This document shows, one piece after another, positions 1 through 5,999 of a DNA stretch of 39,934 bases; the first letter of the stretch is position 1; the number at the start of each line of letters is the position of its first letter. The stretch comes from an uncultured Oscillospiraceae bacterium (GTDB lineage Bacteria; Bacillota; Clostridia; Oscillospirales; Oscillospiraceae). The stretch is from contig CALWYP010000110.1 of assembly GCA_944385795.1 (NCBI GenBank), positions 1-39,934 of the forward strand. The letters are read 5' to 3'. The notes under the pieces are model-generated. The model ran no database searches. It was given only the letters and a program-made list of their open reading frames with translations, and was not told the DNA's origin. The translations under genes were made by a program, and so were the position numbers.

Positions 1-810
1 CAGGAGCACTGCCGCCGCGAGATAGAGGAGTGCTGGAAGTTCATCGAGGAGCAGACGGGCGAGAAGTTCGACTACGACTGCTTCGTCAAGTACATCGAGC
101 GCTATAACGAGCTCACCCGCTTCGAGCACGAGAAGTGGGACGTCGCCGCCAACAGCCCCTACTATCCGATATGCGGCAGCGCGCAGGCGCTCTACCGTAT
201 CTACTACTCGCAGGCCGGCTGGCGCGATATATGGGCGCAGACGGATAAGCGCGTGAAGAAGATCCTCCACAAGTGCGTCGAGCAGAAGATCAACTGCTTC
301 CCCGAGACGCGCCACCGCGTCATAGCCTGGAGCTGCGCGCCGCTGTACTACAGCTTCTGGCCGACCTGGGCCTACAACTGCTGGGGCCTCTATACGGTCA
401 TAAACATGGACTCGCTCATGTTCGATATAGACATGCGCACCGACACGCCGGAACACCTCATGGAGGACTTCACGCTCTATAACGAGTGGGCGCCCATGCG
501 CCGCATGGCCGTCGGCGGCTATAAGCATATCTTCGAGCTCTGGGAGAACATGGAGAAGTTCCACTGCGACATGGTCATGATGTACGACCAGATCCAGTGC
601 AAGGGTATGCAGGGCATCACCGGCATGTTCGAGGACGAGTTCAGGAAGCGCAACATCCACGCGATATGGATGCCGCACGCCCTGCCCGACAGCCGTACCG
701 TCTCCCGCGCGGAGATACGCAGCAAGATAAACGACTACATGTTCACCGTCATGCACGAGGAGCCGCTCGATCCCACGCTGCTGGACTTCGACGACTCGCT
801 CGGCTGGTAA
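1..810 (+). CDS. 2-hydroxyacyl-CoA dehydratase, alpha-type subunit (5' truncated)
   Basis: The reading frame is open from base 1 and ends at TAA 808-810, so only the last 269 residues are present. They align along their whole length with the complete 534-residue protein at 18128-19732. Shared blocks include FIEEQTGEKF, WSC, NMDSL, MYDQIQCKG and the C-terminal EEPLDPTL..FDD..GW. The family (HgdA/HgdB, FldB/C, BcrB/C) binds a [4Fe-4S] cluster and removes water from, or reduces, CoA thioesters by one-electron (ketyl radical) chemistry after activation by an ATP-dependent ASKHA protein. No activator or CoA-transferase is in the window, so the substrate cannot be named. The partner subunit is presumably just upstream. 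A tiny membrane protein follows after 12 bases and is probably co-translated. Confidence 0.88.
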   Translation, partial: QEHCRREIEECWKFIEEQTGEKFDYDCFVKYIERYNELTRFEHEKWDVAANSPYYPICGSAQALYRIYYSQAGWRDIWAQTDKRVKKILHKCVEQKINCFPETRHRVIAWSCAPLYYSFWPTWAYNCWGLYTVINMDSLMFDIDMRTDTPEHLMEDFTLYNEWAPMRRMAVGGYKHIFELWENMEKFHCDMVMMYDQIQCKGMQGITGMFEDEFRKRNIHAIWMPHALPDSRTVSRAEIRSKINDYMFTVMHEEPLDPTLLDFDDSLGW

Positions 811-822
811 GGAGGGACCGAG

Positions 823-1020
823 ATGAAAAAATTCCTGGCCATGACCTTGGGCGGCCTCGCCGCGCTCTACGCCGGCCTCTTCGCCGTCTTCTACTTCGAC
901 CTGGACGGCAAGTTCCTCTACCACGTCGTCGAGCCCTTCCTCTGCAAGCACTACGACAAGATAGAGCGCCGCGACATAAGCAAGGTGCCCTACGACGTCG
1001 ACAAGTACCCTGAGTACTGA
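823..1020 (+). CDS. tiny single-span membrane protein paired with the dehydratase (copy A)
   Basis: This encodes 65 residues with ATG at 823 preceded by AAGGAGG, 12 bases after the dehydratase stop. Residues about 4-26 form one hydrophobic helix (GGLAALYAGLFAVFYF). A conserved LD.K....V..PFL.KHYD block follows, then a charged tail. It matches the 52-residue product of 17759-17917 at about 25 of 44 aligned positions, and that copy is also downstream of an alpha-type dehydratase gene. I know no named family. The helix suggests an inner-membrane location with a short conserved tail, but the topology is inferred. It is unlikely to be a chance frame because both ribosome site and sequence are conserved in an independent copy. 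Confidence 0.82.
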   Translation: MKKFLAMTLGGLAALYAGLFAVFYFDLDGKFLYHVVEPFLCKHYDKIERRDISKVPYDVDKYPEY

Positions 1021-1108
1021 TGCAAGTTCTGAATTTTTTCTTGCAAATCTGATTTAAATGCTTGAATTAATGACGGGAATATGTTAATATGTACTGGGAG
1101 GCGATAAT

Positions 1109-1390
1109 ATGCTGATCGTACTATTGCTGGGAACCCTGGTTACGCTCACACTGTTTTCGTATTCCGCCGTCAAACCCGTGAACCGCGCCGTTTTCGGCGC
1201 CTGCGCGCTCGCGCTGGACATCTTCATGGCCTTTATCACCATCCCCGCCCTGACGGGGGTACCGCACTCCAGCATGAGGCTCGTGGCCAACATGGGCCTG
1301 CCCGTGATGCTGTTCTGGCTGCTGATAGCCATAGCCTGCACCGCGAGCATCACCTACAACGTCATTAAATCACGCGAAGCTGATAACTGA
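1109..1390 (+). CDS. small multi-span membrane protein, unknown function
   Basis: This encodes 93 residues. The ATG at 1109 has GGGAGG seven bases upstream. Three hydrophobic segments are visible at about residues 2-22, 27-48 and 60-83. The last runs into SITYNVIKSRE, which resembles the SAAITVNAIKLR end of the protein at 1883-2218, so the two may be diverged relatives. A weak TTGAAT/TAATAT pair at 1062-1090 would place the transcript start inside the ribosome site, so I do not call it a promoter. A strong hairpin follows the stop. No function is proposed. Confidence 0.7.
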   Translation: MLIVLLLGTLVTLTLFSYSAVKPVNRAVFGACALALDIFMAFITIPALTGVPHSSMRLVANMGLPVMLFWLLIAIACTASITYNVIKSREADN

Positions 1391-1402
1391 GAGAAGCACC
1401 AA

Positions 1403-1436
1403 AGGCTGCCGGGCGCCGCCCGGCAGCCTCCGTTTA
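1403..1436 (+). terminator. intrinsic terminator-like hairpin
   Basis: A perfect 12-bp stem (AGGCTGCCGGGC, 1403-1414, with 1418-1429) has a GCC loop and is followed by the short weak tract CCGTTTA. It ends the 1109-1390 gene. The T tract is poor, so termination may be partial. Confidence 0.65.
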
Positions 1437-1472
1437 TACGCGGCCGCAGTGAAATTATGAGGAGGAAGGCTG

Positions 1473-1805
1473 TTGAAAGTTGGCATTATACGCTGTATGC
1501 AGACCGAGGACTACTGCCCCGGCACGACGGATTTCAAGATGCTGCGCGAAAGGCGCGGCGTATTCGAGGGCGTGGAGGAGGACATCGAGCTCGCCGGCTT
1601 CACAAATTGCGGAGGCTGCCCGGGCAAGCGCGTGCCGCTCAGGGTGCGCGAGCTCCTGCGCCGCGGCGCGGACACGATAGTCTTCGCCAGCTGCATAAAA
1701 AAGGGCACGCCGGTCGGCTACCCCTGCCCCTTCGCAAAGAGGCTCGTGGACCTCGCCGCCGCCGAGGCGGGCGAGGGGATTAAAATCCTCGACTGGACGC
1801 ATTAA
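1473..1805 (+). CDS. CGGC-domain protein (putative metal-binding)
   Basis: This encodes 110 residues from a TTG start at 1473, supported by AGGAGGAAGG at 1459-1468. The sequence contains TNCGGCPGKR, the CGGC motif that names the family (Pfam CGGC domain), and further cysteines in RCMQTEDYCPGT, ASCIKKG and YPCPF. The order is typical of these small cytoplasmic proteins, whose Cys residues are thought to bind a metal. The biological role is not established. It stands alone between two hairpins. Confidence 0.85.
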   Translation: MKVGIIRCMQTEDYCPGTTDFKMLRERRGVFEGVEEDIELAGFTNCGGCPGKRVPLRVRELLRRGADTIVFASCIKKGTPVGYPCPFAKRLVDLAAAEAGEGIKILDWTH

Positions 1806-1848
1806 TCCTCGGGAGCCGCAACCACCGCTGAAAAATAAGCGAAAAGCA

Positions 1849-1885
1849 AAGCCGGATGGCGCTTTAGCGCCATCCGGCTTCTTTA
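1849..1885. terminator. bidirectional terminator
   Basis: A perfect 14-bp stem (1849-1862 with 1867-1880) has a TTTA loop, is A-rich upstream and is followed by CTTTAA. It lies between convergent genes and can serve both. Confidence 0.8.
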
Positions 1886-2218
1886 AGGCCGCCAGGCCCC
1901 GGCCTGAGGCCGGCGCAGATACTGCGGCCTTCCCGCGGCGCGCAGCTTTATCGCATTGACGGTAATTGCGGCGGAGAACAGTCCGGCGAAGGCTATGGCC
2001 AGCACGACGCCGGGGATCCCAAAGTACAGGAAAACCTCCATGTCCTCCAGCCTCATCCACCTTATGATGGCCGCCAAATACCAGACTGAGAGGCACAGGT
2101 TCATCGCAAAGCCAAGCGCCCCGAGCGCCGCTCCCGCGCCCGGCCGCCCGCTGCGGAACGAAGCGAAGCATAGCGTGGGCAGGGCAAATACTCCGAAAAT
2201 GCAGACGATTACTTCCAT
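1883..2218 (-). CDS. small membrane protein, unknown function
   Basis: This encodes 111 residues. The ATG at 2218 sits eight bases after AAGGAG; a TTG one codon upstream is possible but less well placed. Hydrophobic segments at about residues 2-20, 28-50 and 60-85 suggest three helices. A basic tail follows (KLRAAGRPQYLRRPQ). The final helix and the ITVNAIK sequence resemble the end of the 93-residue protein at 1109-1390. No domain was recognised and no function is assigned. Confidence 0.65.
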   Translation of the reverse strand: MEVIVCIFGVFALPTLCFASFRSGRPGAGAALGALGFAMNLCLSVWYLAAIIRWMRLEDMEVFLYFGIPGVVLAIAFAGLFSAAITVNAIKLRAAGRPQYLRRPQAGAWRP

Positions 2219-2394
2219 CAAGTCAGCTCCTTATTGCCGCGCAGCGCGCAAATTGCCCGGCAGCGTGCCGACGGGACACGCAACTGTTGAAAAACGCTAT
2301 CCATATACGCTGTATATAGGGATAGTGTAGCATATTAGGCTGTGTGTTTCAAGAAATCTGTACATGATACACATGTAAAAGTTCTGTGAAGTTA

Positions 2395-2456
2395 TTGACA
2401 TATGCCAAAAACCATGATATGCTGAACTCAATAAATGGCATATGCCAAAAAGGAGG
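2395..2456 (+). promoter_or_regulatory. promoter with two operator-like dyads for the DUF134 gene
   Basis: TTGACA (2395-2400), 17 bases, then TATGCT (2418-2423). The perfect palindrome TGGCATATGCCA lies at 2436-2447, between the expected transcript start and the AAGGAGG at 2450-2456. A near copy, TTGACATATGCCAA, covers the -35 element (2395-2408). This arrangement suits autorepression by the downstream helix-turn-helix protein (inference). Confidence 0.72.
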
Positions 2457-2462
2457 TATACC

Positions 2463-2897
2463 ATGCCAAGGCCAAGAAAATGCAGAAGGGTCTGCGCCAT
2501 GCCGGAACGGAGGATGTTCGCGCCGGTGGAGGGCGCGGACGGACAGGGGGCCGTCGTATTGGCTGTCGACGAGTACGAGGCCGTGCGGCTCATAGACCTT
2601 GAGAGGCTGACGCAGGAGCAGTGCGCCGCGAGGATGGAAGTGGCGCGCGCCACGGTGCAGCAGATTTACGACACGGCCCGCGGGAAGCTGGCCCGCGCGC
2701 TTGTGGAGGGGCTGCCGCTGAGGATTGAAGGCGGCGACTACCGCCTCTGCGACGGCGCGGGCCCGCACTGCGGGGAAGAACACTGCCGCCGCAGGCGCGG
2801 CGAAAGCGGCGGATGCCACGGGCGCGGCGAAGGCGGCCGGAGAGGCCGCGGGGAAGGCTGCCGACGTGAAGGCCGGGGGCCTTTTGAGGCTGAATAA
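2463..2897 (+). CDS. DUF134 (UPF0251) family DNA-binding protein
   Basis: This encodes 144 residues. The ATG at 2463 follows AAGGAGG by six bases; an in-frame ATG at 2442 overlaps the operator and lacks a ribosome site. The opening MPRPRKCRRV and the segment DEYEAVRLIDLERLTQEQCA, then ARMEVARATVQQIYD, are characteristic of the family; the latter is a sigma-70-region-4-like helix-turn-helix. After RIEGGDYRLC come Cys/His residues (C.GAGPHCGEEHC) that may bind metal, then a low-complexity Gly/Arg tail. Family members often lie near NifX/NifB-like iron-molybdenum-cofactor proteins, but none is here. The palindromes upstream suggest self-regulation. Confidence 0.88.
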   Translation: MPRPRKCRRVCAMPERRMFAPVEGADGQGAVVLAVDEYEAVRLIDLERLTQEQCAARMEVARATVQQIYDTARGKLARALVEGLPLRIEGGDYRLCDGAGPHCGEEHCRRRRGESGGCHGRGEGGRRGRGEGCRREGRGPFEAE

Positions 2898-2929
2898 ACC
2901 GGATATGCCAGCCGCCCTCAAGGCAAAGC

Positions 2930-2965
2930 AAAACGTCCCGGGACCAGACGGTCCCGGGACGTTTT
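2930..2965. terminator. bidirectional intrinsic terminator
   Basis: A perfect 16-bp stem (2930-2945 with 2950-2965) has loop AGAC, with AAAA on one side and TTTT on the other. It separates the convergent DUF134 and 2969-3379 genes. Confidence 0.9.
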
Positions 2966-2968
2966 ATG

Positions 2969-3379
2969 TCATTTTTCAATCGTGAGGTTGTCTATGCCGT
3001 TCGCCTCGAACTCGCTGAAGTATTCGTCCATGCGGGTGTTGAGCTCGTTCATGTCGTCGGGGTCGGTGTGTTCAAGGCTCATGTCCCGGCGCGCAAGCTC
3101 CTCGGCGAGTATATCGTAGAAGACGGCGTCCTCATAGTCGGCTATGGCCTCGTGTATGCCGCCCTCCTCAAAGGCCTTGGAGGGGAAGGTGTGCCCATAC
3201 CAGGTGGTGTACAGCTCTTTCATACCCTGCTTGGCGCAGCAGCTAAAGAGCTTCTCCTGTATGTCGTCGTAGTCCGTGAAACGGTCCGACTCGGCGCGGG
3301 TGGAGTTGAGTACCCAGTTGCCTATATACACCATGTCCAGCAGACGCCGGAACTCCTTGGTCGTGAGCTCGATATTCAT
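2969..3379 (-). CDS. conserved hypothetical cytoplasmic protein
   Basis: This encodes 136 residues. I place the start at ATG 3379 (MNIELTTKEF), which has GGGAGG upstream; the frame is open further but without a ribosome site. The protein is acidic and soluble with no membrane segment. Recognisable phrases are FRRLLDMVYIGNWVLNS and a C-terminal EYFSEFEANGIDNL. I recall similar hypothetical proteins in Clostridia but no function. A possible -10 TATACT lies at 3420-3425 on this strand. Confidence 0.72.
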   Translation of the reverse strand: MNIELTTKEFRRLLDMVYIGNWVLNSTRAESDRFTDYDDIQEKLFSCCAKQGMKELYTTWYGHTFPSKAFEEGGIHEAIADYEDAVFYDILAEELARRDMSLEHTDPDDMNELNTRMDEYFSEFEANGIDNLTIEK

Positions 3380-3529
3380 GTTCCAGACCTCCCATCCGTT
3401 AGAGCTTCTTTCCCGCATACAGTATAGCACATAGTGCAGGGAAATGCCACATGAATTTCAAAAATTCATAATTTGCGCCCGGCGTATATATCCCGCCCCG
3501 GGTGGCAGACTGTAGCTGAGGTGTATGCT

Positions 3530-3964
3530 ATGGTAAAGCTGACGGAAAAGCAGTACGCGGAGCTATACAAACGGCTGACGCCGCGCTCGCGCGCCTGGCC
3601 GAACGCGCTGAGGGCCTTCGTGTGCGGCGGGGCGCTGTGCGCCCTGGGCGAGCTGATATGCCGGGCCTGGGCTTTCACGGGGGAGGACGCGGGCGCGTGG
3701 ACGAGCATAAGCATGATAGCGCTGGGGGCCCTGGCCACCGCCCTGGGCGTATACGACAGCTTCGCCCGCTTCGCCGGGGCCGGCGCGCTGGTGCCCATAA
3801 CGGGCTTCGCCAACGCCGCGGCCAGCCCTGCGCTGGAGTTCAAGACCGAGGGCATGATAACGGGCCTCGCCGCAAAGCTCTTCACCATAGCCGGGCCGGT
3901 GGTGGTATATGGGACGCTGGCCGGCACGCTGTACGGCGCGGCGCTGTGGGCGGCGGGGTTTTAG
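3530..3964 (+). CDS. spoVAC: stage V sporulation protein AC (solitary)
   Basis: This encodes 144 residues. The ATG at 3530 has GAGGTG six bases upstream; the frame is open for 19 more codons, but without a ribosome site. The family signature is clear: YDSFARFAGAGALVPITGF, then FANAAASPALEFKTEG and AAKLFTIAGPVVVYG. SpoVAC is an integral inner-membrane component of the SpoVA channel that moves dipicolinic acid into the forespore and out on germination. Four hydrophobic stretches fit this. The usual neighbours spoVAD and spoVAE are absent, so this is either a dispersed gene or an extra paralogue. A 7-bp inverted repeat at 3451-3469 lies upstream; I could not identify a convincing sigma-G promoter. 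Confidence 0.93.
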   Translation: MVKLTEKQYAELYKRLTPRSRAWPNALRAFVCGGALCALGELICRAWAFTGEDAGAWTSISMIALGALATALGVYDSFARFAGAGALVPITGFANAAASPALEFKTEGMITGLAAKLFTIAGPVVVYGTLAGTLYGAALWAAGF

Positions 3965-3973
3965 CCCCGGCGC

Positions 3974-5212
3974 TCAGGCGCGGCCATACGGAAGCCCGCG
4001 GAGGGCGCTGTACGGCGCGGCGTCCCTGACGCCGGAGATCTCACGCGAACGGCCGAGGACTACGGCGTCGGGGCCGAAGCGTTCCCGAAGGCTGTCTATG
4101 GCGCGGTCCAGGCGGCGCAGGGCGTCCTCTCGCTCGCAGCCGGGGAAGAAGCCCCGCTGCTCGTGCGGGGAGTAGAGCAGGGCCTCGGCCCTCACGGAGA
4201 GGCTGCGCAGGGGGTCCGGCCAGCGGTGGCTGGAGCCCAGCACTGCGGAGGCGGCGCATATCAGGGCGCGCGTGGAGTCCGTCGGGCTCTCGAGGGGCGT
4301 GCGGCGGCTTATCCAGGCGAGAGAATCCGCGTCGCGCAGCCCTACGGCCAGCACCTGGGCGCGGGCGCCTATCCGCCTCAGGCGCGCGCCCACCTTGTCG
4401 CACAGCGCCGTGACGACGGGGATGGCGTCGTCCATTGAGCGCAGGTCGCGCGGCGCCGTAACGCCGTTGCCCACGGACTTGGCCGCGGGATATTCGTCCT
4501 CGCGCAGGACTTTCGCGCCGTCCAGCCCGTTGGCGTAGTCGTGCAGCAATTCGCCGTGCGCCCCGAAGGCGCTCCGCGCCGTCTCTATGGGCATCGCGGC
4601 CAGGTCCCCTATCGTGCGCACGCCCATTGCGGCCAGCCGCCTCTGCGTGGACGGGCCGGCGTACAGCAGCGCCCCTACGGGCAGGGGCCAGACCATATCC
4701 CGCCAGTTTGCGCGGCTTATCTCCGTCACCGCGTCCGGCTTCCTGTAGTCCGAGCCCAGCTTGGCGAAGACCTTGTTGAAGGATACGCCGACGCTGACCG
4801 TCAGCCCGACCTCGCGCTTCACGCGCCGGCGTATCTCGTCGGCGCAGCGAGCGCCTTCCCCGGCGCGCAGGCAGCCCGTGATGTCCAGCCAGCTCTCGTC
4901 CAGCCCGAAGGGCTCGCAGCGGTCGGTGTAATCGGCGTATATACGGCGCACGGCGCGGGCGCAGGCCAGGTAGCGCTCAAAGTGCGGCGGGACGACGATG
5001 AGCTCCGGGCAGGCCTGCCTGGCCTGCCAGATGGCCATGCCGGTCTTCACGCCGGCCAGCTTCGCCTCCTGCGACTTGGCCAGGATTATCCCATGCCGCC
5101 GCTCCACGTCCCCGCCCACGGCCATAGCCTTCCCCCTCAGCCGGGGGTTATACAGCTGCTCTACGCTCGCGTAGCAGGCGTTTATATCCGAATGTAAAAT
5201 GACTCTGTCCAT
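3974..5212 (-). CDS. dinB: DNA polymerase IV (Y-family translesion polymerase)
   Basis: This encodes 412 residues starting MDRVILHSDINACYASVE. The catalytic acidic residues are visible: D9 in HSDIN and D105-E106 in GLDESWLD, with the palm/finger phrase GVSFNKVFAKLGSDYRKPDA and a little-finger domain after about residue 240. It copies past damaged template bases at the replication fork. No clear C-terminal beta-clamp motif (QL.LF type) is visible in the last 20 residues. The start is fixed by the family N-terminus, yet there is no ribosome site and the promoter -10 element ends only eight bases upstream of the ATG, suggesting a leaderless message. It converges on spoVAC with a 9-base gap and no terminator. 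Confidence 0.95.
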   Translation of the reverse strand: MDRVILHSDINACYASVEQLYNPRLRGKAMAVGGDVERRHGIILAKSQEAKLAGVKTGMAIWQARQACPELIVVPPHFERYLACARAVRRIYADYTDRCEPFGLDESWLDITGCLRAGEGARCADEIRRRVKREVGLTVSVGVSFNKVFAKLGSDYRKPDAVTEISRANWRDMVWPLPVGALLYAGPSTQRRLAAMGVRTIGDLAAMPIETARSAFGAHGELLHDYANGLDGAKVLREDEYPAAKSVGNGVTAPRDLRSMDDAIPVVTALCDKVGARLRRIGARAQVLAVGLRDADSLAWISRRTPLESPTDSTRALICAASAVLGSSHRWPDPLRSLSVRAEALLYSPHEQRGFFPGCEREDALRRLDRAIDSLRERFGPDAVVLGRSREISGVRDAAPYSALRGLPYGRA

Positions 5213-5248
5213 ATAAGATATAATAATCCCTTATACAGACAGAGTCAA
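5201..5248 (-). promoter_or_regulatory. dinB promoter bracketed by an inverted repeat
   Basis: On the minus strand, TTGACT (5248-5243), 17 bases, then TATTAT (5225-5220); the ATG is at 5212. A 9-bp inverted repeat, GACTCTGTC (5201-5209) with GACAGAGTC (5238-5246), brackets the core promoter, overlapping the -35 on one side and codons 2-4 on the other. It may be an operator (inference). No recognised LexA box is seen. Confidence 0.62.
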
Positions 5249-5257
5249 GCGGTTTAA

Positions 5258-5896
5258 TTATCCTAATAAGATATTTTCTAATTCCTCCGGGGTTTTGGCA
5301 ACCGCTATGGCCCCGGCGGCTTCCAGCTCTCCCGGTTCGGCGTAGCCCCACTCGACGCCTATGCAGGGGAGGGAGCAGCGCGCGGCGGAGAGGACGTCGT
5401 TATCCCTGTCGCCGACCATGACGGCGTTATCGTGCCCGAAGCGGTCGAGCAGCAGGAGCATCGTCTCCCACTTGTGGTTGCGCGCGCCATCGAACTCGCT
5501 GCCGAGGACGGCGTCGAACCTGTCCAGCACGCCGTGGCGGCTGAGAATGTCGACGGTGAAGGGCGTGGGCTTGCCGGTGGCGATGGCGACGTTTACGCCG
5601 AGGCCCCGGAGCTTGTCCGCCAGCTCCACGACGCCGGGATAGACAGAGCACTCGTCCACGCCCTTTTCGGCGTAACGCTCGCGGTACTTGGCGCACATGG
5701 CCCTGGCCGTGGGCTCGTCCACGCTGTAGCGGCGCGCGAAGCTCTCCACAAGCGGAGGGCCGACGAAGCTCCTGAGCGCGCGCCAGTCGGGTTCCGGATA
5801 GCCGAAGGCCTCGGCGGCGTACTGGACGGACTTCATAATGCCCTCGCCGGTGTCGAACACCGTGCCGTCGAAGTCAAATAGGACAGTCTTGTACAT
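5258..5896 (-). CDS. HAD-superfamily phosphatase (phosphoglycolate phosphatase-like)
   Basis: This encodes 212 residues; the ATG at 5896 follows GAGGTG. Motif I is FDFDGTVFD (nucleophile D8, acid D10), motif II the T of VAIATGKP, the conserved Lys is in NHKWET, and motif IV is MVGDRDNDV. The small alpha-helical cap between motifs I and II is the Gph/PpaX/YjjG-type arrangement. Such enzymes dephosphorylate phosphoglycolate, pyrophosphate or damaged nucleotides; the substrate cannot be read from sequence. It lies 45 bases upstream of dinB on the same strand, but dinB has its own promoter in or near the gap. Confidence 0.9.
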   Translation of the reverse strand: MYKTVLFDFDGTVFDTGEGIMKSVQYAAEAFGYPEPDWRALRSFVGPPLVESFARRYSVDEPTARAMCAKYRERYAEKGVDECSVYPGVVELADKLRGLGVNVAIATGKPTPFTVDILSRHGVLDRFDAVLGSEFDGARNHKWETMLLLLDRFGHDNAVMVGDRDNDVLSAARCSLPCIGVEWGYAEPGELEAAGAIAVAKTPEELENILLG

Positions 5897-5935
5897 GCTT
5901 TCACCTCAGGGCGATTATATCCCGCCGCGGCCGCG

Positions 5936-5963
5936 TTGTCAATCTGTGGAGCCGGGGCATAAT
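5936..5963 (+). promoter_or_regulatory. possible promoter for the PRK06851-like ATPase
   Basis: TTGTCA (5936-5941), 16 bases, then CATAAT (5958-5963). The match is moderate. It is the only plausible pair in the short divergent gap. Confidence 0.45.
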
Positions 5964-5999
5964 CTATTGTGAATCCCAATGGAAAACGAGGTTAAGGCC

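Noticed and set aside
1021-1108. A small hairpin TGCAAG/CTTGCA as terminator of the first dehydratase locus.
   Set aside because: The stem is only 6 bp and its T run lies in the loop rather than after the stem.
2442-2462. An earlier ATG for the DUF134 protein.
   Set aside because: It lies inside the palindromic operator and the AAGGAGG of the real start at 2463.
2725-2985. An Ala/Lys-rich frame (AAKAAGEAAGKAAD) overlapping the end of the DUF134 gene.
   Set aside because: It looks like an amphipathic helix but lacks a ribosome site, runs through the terminator stem and is out of frame with a recognisable family protein.
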